DNA of 64,000 nt, taken from contig CATQIJ010000003.1 in NCBI GenBank assembly GCA_958296345.1, forward strand, positions 99,082 through 163,081. Reading direction: 5' to 3'. Position 1 is the stretch's first letter. Each line of letters opens with the position of its first letter. Below are positions 44,101 to 52,409 of the stretch, one piece after another. The notes below the pieces were generated by a model. That model was not told the origin of the DNA and did not search any database. It was given only the letters and a program-made list of their open reading frames with translations. The position numbers and the translations under genes are program-made. The stretch comes from an uncultured Rhizobiaceae bacterium. Lineage in GTDB: Bacteria > Pseudomonadota > Alphaproteobacteria > Rhizobiales > Rhizobiaceae.

Positions 44101-45350
44101 CTTGATAACTCTTGCGTCTTTGTACCAAATGTTTCTTCAAACTCTTGTTTGTTTTTCTCAAGTTTTTCATCAATGAGAGAAGTTGCCTGTTGGAGGCAAG
44201 CGGTTCTGGTTTCGAGAAGTCTTGCAACAGCTTTACCATTTGTCGTTATGGTATTGGTCATTGTTTTTGTTGTTTGGTTTACGTTTATTTCAAGATCTTC
44301 TTTAACGGCTGACAGCTTTGCGCTTAAAGTGTCGCCCGTGTTTGCTAATAAGCTGATAAGGCCTTCACTTGTTTCAGAAAGCTTTGAAGTAATTTTATCA
44401 CTACGCAATTCCAACTTGTCACTCATAGCCATTGTTGCTGTGCGAAGCGTGTCTTCAATCTTTGTGCTTACGACTTCAATGTCAGAAGTAAGGTTCGAAT
44501 GTGTGCTTGAAATGGCAGATTTTAGTTGGTCAGCATGTTGGACCATTGTGTCACGTTCAGAGCCTATTTCATCGACAAGTCTACGAAGACGAACTTCACT
44601 ATCGCCATAGGAGCGCTCTAAACTCATAACTTCTTTTTGTACCATAAATTCTAGTTCGCCTGCGCGTGCAATCGCACGTTCTACGCCATCACCCATTGCT
44701 GTCACTTCACGGCGAATAGCACGGCCAACCGTTGCAACAGAATTGCTTGCAACGCTTTCTGGTTGCAAGAGCTGAATTGCAGCTTCAGTCATAGAGTTTG
44801 CTGCATGACGCATCTCTTGTGAACGTCTAACAAGCGTAGCAAATGCCCATAGTGGTAGAAGGGGTAGAATTGTAATGGCAGCGAATGTCATCAAGGTCGA
44901 TGATTTAAAAATTGAAGCTATTTCAAAATTATCACCAATTGTTGGGAGAATATTTTGATATCCGTAATACCCACATGCAGCTAACCACATTAGGGATATG
45001 ATAAATGTAAATAGAAATACGCGGCTGGATGGTTTTTGCTGGATAGAGTAAATTAGATTTGCAAGTTCAGGATTAACTTCATCATTGGCTGCAGCAGGAG
45101 GAGAGGCTGGTGGTAATGCGTCAACATCAGAAAGCGAACTCAAGCTTTCAGGTGCAGCGTTGTCCGCAAGTTTTTCATCTGATTGCGAAGCTTCATTGGC
45201 GCTGTTCTTAATCTCAGATGCCGCATCCTCGATTTTTGCTTCAATAGCACTTAGATCATCGCTTCCATCTGTAAAATCTACAGATAATGCTTCTTCTACT
45301 GCGTTTAAAGCAGTTTCACCGATTATGTCTTGCTTGGCTTTGTTAGCCAT
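41109..45350 (-). CDS. Large inner-membrane-anchored coiled-coil protein (kinesin/apolipoprotein-like; probable GPR/RgsE-type polar growth protein)
   Basis: Two TM segments (VFLFTFIISLMWLAACGYYGY; LMTFAAITILPLLPLWAFATL), about 900 aa of helical repeats, then LSVDIANAIDHETSVELWDRYQRGETNVFTRRLYTLQGQNTFDEIRSKY. Confidence 0.75.
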   Translation of the reverse strand: MANKAKQDIIGETALNAVEEALSVDFTDGSDDLSAIEAKIEDAASEIKNSANEASQSDEKLADNAAPESLSSLSDVDALPPASPPAAANDEVNPELANLIYSIQQKPSSRVFLFTFIISLMWLAACGYYGYQNILPTIGDNFEIASIFKSSTLMTFAAITILPLLPLWAFATLVRRSQEMRHAANSMTEAAIQLLQPESVASNSVATVGRAIRREVTAMGDGVERAIARAGELEFMVQKEVMSLERSYGDSEVRLRRLVDEIGSERDTMVQHADQLKSAISSTHSNLTSDIEVVSTKIEDTLRTATMAMSDKLELRSDKITSKLSETSEGLISLLANTGDTLSAKLSAVKEDLEINVNQTTKTMTNTITTNGKAVARLLETRTACLQQATSLIDEKLEKNKQEFEETFGTKTQELSSIMQAAGQSVNSLLKSTTSEIAEQSNTTIQRIEEGCTLFRKEMSEQSVEFANMVESTSTSVKDIMDASASSVAERNMSIIKEFEDNRIALNQDLAAQSKEAAQSLTEVGNSVIDKLETTSESFEKKGDEIVQQMGDNLSIRASEFAGQVSDAGNLINSSLEGKLSAIDEKLTTSGDNLVGALGMHTEALGKVLKERTDAIGQTIGQRLSGFGKVLTDQVDGTVTKLQDQADVLNKNTKAVEEIITTKTMQVEEAVKSSTINFATAAEENLKAATQKSAEINESLSETSANLTDSIDKASSQLTAKLGTTTKTLTDAIDATTSDLNTAIASNTEEFSTALDAKKSEFVNAINEKTEGFSYVVDGTTESFSKAIEERANNLSSKLSQGAHQIATALDEKSKAAADRMESSVKILDDRLSENSNTIENQFAAGNQILEEKLVAGKDDLLAAISHSLTNIGSELDGKAKKISDLLTERADYINNKLGNTLVETQRNLEAKTDELNSLLSSRTSELSGLIDNEAKPIISSIVNAGTETSEKLTSLSQMIGEEANSLFSNIGTSSNLLEGLIKDASSNLDIMQNTLSGQIENFYNAVETTKLNVSQSEIIASELNDKMQGTSNDMLIGIGGIAQRFEAQSVILQDATRMIDAAQANLEVTLEGKQDALQQLAVGLVNHSDQINTNMSSFTTMMNSMAEEASNKSRYVGSEISGEVSKAIEDATSRFDDAVNAMRSAAQTMRTELEDTRAQMRKGVLELPDETEKNASAMRRVVTDQIAALRDLSAIVEKSGKALDASTAVNTQPTPAPQQRAYVAPQPAPIPPAQPSPSANMALRGTQPAARTPVSTTPAAQQTAKSSGWVSDLLRRASEEERAPSVNVSDNRSPNQVVDSLNSLSVDIANAIDHETSVELWDRYQRGETNVFTRRLYTLQGQNTFDEIRSKYSRDNNFRTAVDRYINDFEQLLGKETANGQNQALTQSYLTSDTGKVYTMLAHASGRLGNQV

Positions 45351-45604
45351 GTTCCCACGCCTTATACTTACTAAAACTACTGTTGTTAAAACTCACCCCG
45401 TCAACTTTTTATTTTTTGCACACATTATATATCATCACAAGATTTCTAACGCCTAATCCCTTAAAAATCTAAAATAAGGTTAATGAAACTAAGTAATTTT
45501 ACTTACGCAGTACGTAATTAGCAAAAAAGTTTAAATTTCGCGGTTAATAAAATATTTTCCTATAGGTGCTAAAATTTTATCATCGAAGTGCAGGAGTAGA
45601 TTTT

Positions 45605-45967
45605 ATGGGTATGGCGTTAAAGGCTGATGTTGTGGAAGCATGTAAGTGTGCCGGTGCAGAAAAGCCAGTTGATTTGGTTCATTTATCTAGACTGACAATG
45701 GGGGATCGTGACCTTGAACTTGAAGTTTTAAAAATGTTCTTGGCTCAAATTCCAAACTACATCGAAATGATTAAATCTGCCAAAACTGAGCAGGAAATCT
45801 ATGTTGCTTCCCATACAATTAAAGGGGCTGCTAGTAATGTAGGTGCTTTTAAGCTTGCTGAATTAGCAAGAAATGCAGAAAAACACAGCGCGTTCGATCT
45901 CAAAGTCATTTTATCTGAAATGGGATTGATAACAGATTATGTATCAATGCTATCCTCAGAAGCTTAG
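45605..45967 (+). CDS. Hpt domain-containing phosphotransfer protein
   Basis: ASHTIKGAASNVGAFKLAELARNAEKHS (phosphoacceptor His in HTIKGAA). Confidence 0.88.
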   Translation: MGMALKADVVEACKCAGAEKPVDLVHLSRLTMGDRDLELEVLKMFLAQIPNYIEMIKSAKTEQEIYVASHTIKGAASNVGAFKLAELARNAEKHSAFDLKVILSEMGLITDYVSMLSSEA

Positions 45968-46064
45968 TTTTCCTTTTTATATCTTCTTGACTATCGTTAT
46001 TTTACTGATAAACCGCGTTTTGAGTTTATAGGTTTTTAACACAATTTCTAATAGGGCTTCTGAT

Positions 46065-46385
46065 ATGGCTAAAATCACTTACATCACACATGATGACAAA
46101 CGTTTTGAAGTAGAAGCTCCAAATGGTTCAACAATCATGGAAATGGCTATTAAGAACTCTGTACCTGGCATTGAAGCTGAATGTGGTGGTGCATGTGCTT
46201 GCGCAACTTGTCATCTTTACATTGACGACGCATGGAAAGAAGTTGTTGGTGGTCCTGAGGCAATGGAAGAAGATATGCTTGATTTTGCTTGGGAAGTTCA
46301 ACCAACATCACGTTTGTCATGTCAGGTAAAAGTAACAGATGCTCTTGATGGGTTAGTTGTTCGTATTCCCGAAAAACAAGCTTAA
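46065..46385 (+). CDS. 2Fe-2S ferredoxin, adrenodoxin type
   Basis: [17 protein letters not shown] cluster motif; RLSCQVKV. Confidence 0.95.
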   Translation: MAKITYITHDDKRFEVEAPNGSTIMEMAIKNSVPGIEAECGGACACATCHLYIDDAWKEVVGGPEAMEEDMLDFAWEVQPTSRLSCQVKVTDALDGLVVRIPEKQA

Positions 46386-46424
46386 ATATCTGTTTTAATT
46401 AAATATATTACGAGAATTTGACTT

Positions 46425-46452
46425 AAGCTGGCATTCTATGTCGGCTTTTTTA
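46425..46452 (+). terminator. Probable Rho-independent terminator
   Basis: aagctg-gcattctatgt-cggctttttta. Confidence 0.65.
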
Positions 46453-46537
46453 TTTTTACATGTCTTAAAATCATCATGACATAATTTATCTTCGCTGATA
46501 GCATTTGCGTGAATGTAATTTAATTTGAGAGCCTATC

Positions 46538-47542
46538 ATGAACGCTTATTTAGCTGATCCACTCGCATTTCCACAAACTCACCCTGATGGCTTTCCCAAG
46601 CTTGAAGGTGAACCCGTTTTCGATGCTGCTAAACATTTGCAAATTGAATTTCCTGAGACGATTATATCTTTAAGAGAGTTTGGGTACCCGGATGAAGATA
46701 TTGCTCAATGCCCTTGTGATTTTGGTATTACCAATGTGTTTCGCATTCTAAGCGATGAGGGTGCGGCGTGTATGCTTGAGGTCGCTCGTTTACTTGAACC
46801 TTATGTGAAAAGTAATGCTCGTATCGCTCGTAATGTGCGTGGTGGTGCTTATCAATCAAAATTCTTACGTGATTTATGCCAATCTGAAGAACTTACAGCT
46901 GCTATTTCAAAGATTTGCGGTACTGATTTACTGCCACATACTATTCCACACCAACTTGGGCATTTAAACTACAATCCTAAAGAAGTGGGTGAAAATGTTG
47001 ATAAATGGCATTTTGATACACTTCGCATTGATTTTGTGATGTTCGTAACTGATCCTTACTCAGTTGAGGGCGGTGAGTTTGAATATTATCTGGGTACTAA
47101 GGATGAAGTTGCCCAACTCAAGAAGGATGGAAAGCCACTGGACCCTTCTAAGATCAAAGCTCCAACCTTGCTAGGGCCCGGATATGCGGTACTCCAGCAG
47201 GGCAATATGGTTGTTCACCGTGCAAAAGGACTGACGAAAGCTGGTGAACGTATCACTATGGTCAATGGTTATGTGCCGCGCGATGTAAGCTTCCCAGATT
47301 ATACAAGATTTGATCAACTCTATTTAGTAGATCCAAAACATATGGCTGCCAGTGAATATTCACGCCATGTTAGTTGGATGGGCAGAGAGTTGCTGGAAAC
47401 GCAACTTAAAGGGTTTGAATTTAGCGAAGATACAGCAAAAATGGCTGAGAATTTTGAACAAGTTGCGGAAATGATGGCAACTGCAGCGGAAGCTTTACGT
47501 AAAGCTGGTGAAGCTAAGGTTGAGCATTTTGGTGATGATTAA
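46538..47542 (+). CDS. 2OG-Fe(II) oxygenase-like protein
   Basis: KWHFDTLRIDFVMFV (HxD) and GNMVVHRAKGLTKAGERITMVNGY (distal H and R), typical facial-triad spacing. Confidence 0.6.
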   Translation: MNAYLADPLAFPQTHPDGFPKLEGEPVFDAAKHLQIEFPETIISLREFGYPDEDIAQCPCDFGITNVFRILSDEGAACMLEVARLLEPYVKSNARIARNVRGGAYQSKFLRDLCQSEELTAAISKICGTDLLPHTIPHQLGHLNYNPKEVGENVDKWHFDTLRIDFVMFVTDPYSVEGGEFEYYLGTKDEVAQLKKDGKPLDPSKIKAPTLLGPGYAVLQQGNMVVHRAKGLTKAGERITMVNGYVPRDVSFPDYTRFDQLYLVDPKHMAASEYSRHVSWMGRELLETQLKGFEFSEDTAKMAENFEQVAEMMATAAEALRKAGEAKVEHFGDD

Positions 47543-47697
47543 TTACGCCTTTATGCGGTTTTATGAACTGATTTTAAATTTTGGGTTCATTTGATATTCA
47601 TCAAAAATTTGTGATTTAGAGTATGGAAGTATTGTACTGTAAGGCTTATATGAAATTTGGCACAACGCTAAAGCCTAAAATTAATTGAAAGAAAAAG

Positions 47698-48297
47698 ATG
47701 AAAAAGTTTTTAATCCCCGTTCTAGCAACCTTAACGCTTGCTGCTTGTAATAATGAGCCTGAAAAGCCTGCTGCTACTACAACTGAGACACCAGCAGCCA
47801 CAACAACTGCACCTTCTGCAGAAGAAGTTGCAAAAGCTGCAAAGGAAGCTGCTGATAAGGCTGCTGCTGAACTTGAAGCTGCGGCAAAAGCTGCAGAAGC
47901 AGAAGCTGTAAAAGCTGCTGAGGCTGCTAAGGCCGCTGAAGAAGCGGCAGCAAAGGCTGCGGAAGAAGCTGCTGCAAACGCTGCAAAAACAGCTGAAGAT
48001 GAGGCTGCAAAAGCTGCTGCTGAACTTGAAGCTAAGAAAGCTCAAGCAGAGGCAGATGCTCGTATTAAACTTGAAGCAGAAGAAAAAGTTCGTGCTGAAC
48101 TTGCCGCTGAAAAAGCAGCGCTGGCGGAACTTGAGGCAAAGCTTGCTGCTGAAAAAGCTGAAGCAGCTGCAATTCAAAATGCAGCAGATGCAACAGATGA
48201 AAGCAAATCTGAAGCTTTGAAAAAAGTTGAAGAAGTTGAAAATGCAATCAAAGGCGCAAGTGATACAATCAAAGCACTTGATAGTTTGATTAAGTAA
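47698..48297 (+). CDS. Ala/Lys/Glu-rich helical lipoprotein
   Basis: Lipobox LAAC after signal peptide; remainder is near-continuous A/K/E heptad-like helix. Confidence 0.75.
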   Translation: MKKFLIPVLATLTLAACNNEPEKPAATTTETPAATTTAPSAEEVAKAAKEAADKAAAELEAAAKAAEAEAVKAAEAAKAAEEAAAKAAEEAAANAAKTAEDEAAKAAAELEAKKAQAEADARIKLEAEEKVRAELAAEKAALAELEAKLAAEKAEAAAIQNAADATDESKSEALKKVEEVENAIKGASDTIKALDSLIK

Positions 48298-48306
48298 TAA
48301 TTTTAT

Positions 48307-48338
48307 ACCCCTTTTCATTTATGAAGAGGGGTGTTTTT
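48307..48338 (+). terminator. Rho-independent terminator
   Basis: acccc(t)tttc-attt-atgaagaggggtgttttt. Confidence 0.75.
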
Positions 48339-49304
48339 CTCTAAATTCCGCCATTCTGACGGCGATAAACCAGTAACTCGGCGAAATTCTCTGTTGAAAT
48401 TTGATTTGGTTAGAAATCCAGAATCATACATTGCGCTTGTAATTGAAATATCTTTTGTCTCAAGCATTTCACAAACAGCGATTATTCTCTTTTCATTTAC
48501 AAATTGAGATACATTCAAATTTGTACTTCTGTTTACCGCGATAGAAATTTGTCGCGCTGGTACACTTAGTCGTCTTGCTAGGCGGTTAAGCGTTAAGTCA
48601 GTATCTTTATATAAATCATTTTTTCAAGCTCACTACTAAGTCTTTCTAACAAGGCACGATCAGCATCAGAACTTGGAATAGCTTGTTTAGAAAGGCCATA
48701 GCGTAGAAAATAAAAAACTAATGCGCCGAGGATTGTTACTCCAAAGAGTGATGCTATGGCTATTATCTTTGCCGTGCTATCACCGCCAGTTATTAGGACG
48801 TCTGCGGCAATGAATAAGTCGGTGCCACTTGATAATGTTAAGATTGCAATTGTTGCCCATAAACAAAATCGCATTGCAGGCTCATACCTAAGTGGTGCCC
48901 AAGATAAAACCTCTTAGTTTTTTGATGCTTTAATTATTAGTGCAACTGCGTATCCAAATGTTATCAGAGCTAAAACTATGTCTATAAAAAACGGCATAAA
49001 ATACTGTTAAACCCATAATGATTATTGGTATGAGGTGCAGTATCAGCTGCCTTGAAAATTTTGGATTATTAAAAGCTAGAAAAGCTAAGGGTGGAACTAA
49101 AACACCCGTTATATGTTGAACCGACAAAATACTATGAATGCCATATCCGTAGCGAACACCTACAAGTAAAAGCTGTAATGCAAGACTTAAGAGAAATATA
49201 ATTAACCAGGGTGCGCTTAATGGTTTGCCGTAGTTTATAGCCAACCAGCTCGCTAGTATTGCCAGAGCGATTACAGGTAGAAATGTTATAGGTATCATCA
49301 ACAT
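48315..49304 (-). pseudogene. Membrane-linked AraC-family regulator, disrupted (two frameshifts and an in-frame TAA)
   Basis: C-terminal AraC HTH (LTLNRLARRLSVPARQISIAVNRSTNLNVSQFVNEKRI...FLTKSNFNREFRRVTGLSPSEWR) fused through ORFs 48593-48874 and 48930-49304 to a multi-TM N-terminus. Confidence 0.75.
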
Positions 49305-49429
49305 AGGTCTGATTTATATACAATAAGAAGACCTAAATCACCATTTAGAATGACTGAATCACGGTTCAGGGCGCTTTGTCTTTAAAAATCAGCTGTATTT
49401 ATCTGAGTTTTTAGCAATGAGGTTTTGGT

Positions 49430-50460
49430 ATGAAGAAAATTATCAGCGTAATATTATTTCTAAGTTTATCTTGTGTAGCTGCCGGCGCTTCTGGTGTTGG
49501 ATTTACTCACTTAGTTATGGATGATCCTGTAGGTGGTAAAATGCGAGTGTCTATGTGGTATCCGACCGATGAGGCTGGCGGTACAGTTAAAGCGGGTCCA
49601 TTCGTCTTTTCAGCGACTAAGGATGCGCAACTAAAGGCTGGAAAATTTGGCCTTGTTATTATTTCTCATGGTACTGGAGGTTCTGATTTAGGCCATCGCA
49701 ATATTGCTGTTGAGTTAGCACGTAAAGGGCACATTGTAGCTGCGCCATTACACCCCCGTGATAACTATAAAGACAGTAGTGGCGTGGGAAAACAAAGTGT
49801 CATGGAAGGACGTCCTCTACAACTGTCTGCAACTGTTTCCAGTCTTCTTTCTCATGAAAAATGGAAAAAGCATATTAATGAAAAACAAATTGGTGCGTTT
49901 GGGTTTTCTCTGGTGGCTACACAGTTTTATCGTTACTTGGTGCTGCTCCAGAAATATCCAACATTATTAGTCACTGTAAAATAACTGCTGAAGATCCTTT
50001 CTGTAGAATTGCAGAAGTTGAGAATGGGCAAGTTAATAAAGAACGCGCCAAAGAGTTCTTAGTAGAGTACAGAAATCTTACGGATGATCGTTTTTGTGCG
50101 GCGGCTCTTGCCGATCCTGTTGCTGTTCCATTTTCTAGCGAACAGCTTTTGAAAATTAAAACGCGCTATGTTCGCGTCTGGCGACCAGAGAACGAAAACG
50201 TACTTCTTGCTAAAGCCCATGCAAGCCGGGTTGTGCAGCAATTGAACTTAAGGAGAATTGAAGAAGAAACTTCCGAAGTTGTTATTTCTGGCGCTCAACA
50301 TTATTCTTTTATCGCACCATTTCCATCAGAATTGATCTCAGTTTTGCCTAAAGAATTGACGGGTGATGCGTTGGGCTTTGATCGATCAAAGTTCCAAAAG
50401 AGGTTTGCTTCAGATGTAAGTGATTATCTTCTAACAAGTTTACAAAAATGCTCAGGATAA
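49430..50460 (+). CDS. Secreted alpha/beta hydrolase (dienelactone hydrolase-like; frameshift near 49908)
   Basis: LVIISHGTGGSDLGHRNIAVELARKGHIVAAPLHPRDNYKD; added base restores IGAFGFSLGGYTVLSLLGAAP nucleophile elbow. Confidence 0.85.
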
Positions 50461-50485
50461 ACTTAAACTTTGGAAAGAAACGTTA

Positions 50486-50517
50486 ACCGTCATCCTGATT
50501 AACATCAGAATGACGGT
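50486..50517. repeat. Near-perfect inverted repeat between convergent genes
   Basis: accgtcatcctgat-taac-atcagaatgacggt, one mismatch. Confidence 0.8.
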
Positions 50518-50529
50518 AGATTATGTAGG

Positions 50530-51653
50530 TTATTGTTTTGGGAAGTAATCTGTGAAATCGCCTTCGCGGAATACATCAGTTGTAGCGCAGTGGAGTGCAC
50601 CACCGAATGCATAAGCATCACGGAATGGGATTGGTAGAACTTCTAGGCCCATTTTATCAAACTGCTCCATTTGGTTTACTTCAGATGCTTCACAGCAAAC
50701 TGTTTTTTCATCGACCATAAGAACGTTCATTGATAGCCAAACAGATGAATAACAAAGTGCGGGTGGTTGATTGTGCGCTGGACGAGCAGCATCCACGATT
50801 TCCCAATCGTTCTTGTGGAAGTATTCACGCTGCTCATCAGGTAAGCGACGCTCAGGGTTGTTTATAATCAAACCAGGGCGGATTGGGGTGAAAGTTGCGT
50901 CGATGTGAATTGGATATGGGTCACCTGGGAAGTTTACTGCTCGCACGCGGTGATCCGGGTAGTGACGACGAAGCCAATCAATGCCTTTGAGGTTTGTTGT
51001 AAAGCATGTTGTACAATTAGATCTTTACCGAATCGTAGAACGTCGGCTGCGTCAAACATTGGTTCTTCTTCTGTTGTTACGAAGAACTTCTCTGCAGTCC
51101 ATTCTAAGCGTTTTTCAACACCAATTGTATCTGCAAGGTAGTCCATACGGTATGAAGCATCGGTCATGCGTGGTTTTGGTGCAGAAACGTGGCGGAAGTC
51201 TGGATCTTCTTCAAAGTATTGCTGCATTAGATCCCGATAGCAAAGGTATTCAAAGAAGCGGCAACGATATGACATCGTTGCTTCAAGCATTTCTTTGCCA
51301 ACGGTTAGAATAACATCACGCGGAGGCATGCACCCAAATGAAGATGGGTTTTCCCAGTCTGGTGTTGAAACAGGTTTTGAAAAATCTAAGGGAGTAGGGC
51401 GGTCAACGCGAACGCCTCTATCTTGAAGCACTTTAGCAAAGTAATTAAGTTGCTCATTTGCTTTGTCGACTGTGTCTTGAGTGCGTGGCCCCCATTGGCC
51501 TTTCATGTCACTGTCTTCTGGTACTTTAGCGTCAAGCGCTGGTTCTGATGGCGGTATCATGCCGCCGTCAGCTACGCCAACAATCACGTGTTTTAAGGGT
51601 GACCATTCATCCCAAGATTTAACAACGGTTGGTGCTTGATTATCTGTGCTCAT
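50530..51653 (-). CDS. Glycine/inosamine amidinotransferase-family protein (frameshift at 51001-51003)
   Basis: WDEWSPLKHVIVGVADG, YRMDYLADTIG; added base joins DLIVQHAFTTNLKGIDWLRRHYPDHRVRAVNFPGDPYPIHIDATF; catalytic FGGALHCATTDV. Confidence 0.88.
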
Positions 51654-51743
51654 GATGGTCCCCATATGATATAAGTATTTGGAGATTACCTAGTCGAAAC
51701 CTGTTTATAAATGCAAGCTAAATAAGCAGCAAAGAGTTTTGTT

Positions 51744-52361
51744 TTATGATTTTGGTTTTTCAATTGGGCGGGTGATACTTGCTTCGCGACGTTTTATCAG
51801 TCCTCTAATTCTAGCTTTTTCATCTGCATCAAACTGAAGTTGTTCCTTGTGGTGTTGGTTAAAAAGCTTTGAAAATACGATTTGAACATCATCACGCATT
51901 GCTGCACAATTTTTGTTTGCTGGAAGTTTGTTTATGGCATTTTCCATTGCAATGGCATAGCCATCGGCAATCGCCAGATGTACCGCTTCATGCACTTGAG
52001 CGTATTCTTCCAGTGAAGTCCAAGCTTGTGCTAACTCAGCTTTAAGTTTGTTGACGTTAGCGTGCCTTGGAAGCGTAACGCGGGCTTTAATGTTGATACG
52101 TGGATTTGCGACTATACAACCGCCTTTTACGAGCTCGTATTTTATCCTAGGCAACATCCGCAAATCGGTAGACGCCAGAGCTTTACCAACGCCAGTTACT
52201 TCAGGGCCATGGATTTTTATCTGTTTATCTACTTCACTAAATGTATCGCCGTTGACCGTGTAATAAGCAACGCTGAGTACAGTTCGCTCACCAATAGAAG
52301 TGCAGGCGGCTAATATAATAGAGCTTCCTAAGAGCAAAAACTTGGATAATGATTTGAGCAT
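51744..52361 (-). CDS. DUF922-like putative Zn-dependent protease lipoprotein
   Basis: Lipobox LAAC; YYTVNGDTFSEVDKQI; EEYAQVHEAVHLAIAD contains HExxH. Confidence 0.7.
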   Translation of the reverse strand: MLKSLSKFLLLGSSIILAACTSIGERTVLSVAYYTVNGDTFSEVDKQIKIHGPEVTGVGKALASTDLRMLPRIKYELVKGGCIVANPRINIKARVTLPRHANVNKLKAELAQAWTSLEEYAQVHEAVHLAIADGYAIAMENAINKLPANKNCAAMRDDVQIVFSKLFNQHHKEQLQFDADEKARIRGLIKRREASITRPIEKPKS

Positions 52362-52409
52362 GACTTTAGCTTTCGTTACCCTTTAGTGTTGAGGTAATTA
52401 CGATTTTTA

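Noticed and set aside
43807-44610. 267-aa plus-strand ORF within the coiled-coil gene
   Set aside because: Opposite the long, well-supported 1413-aa ORF; Ser/Leu-rich shadow with no domain.
47731-48318. 195-aa Cys/Phe/Ser-rich minus-strand ORF
   Set aside because: Mirror of the Ala/Lys/Glu-rich lipoprotein gene; the composition is a codon artefact.
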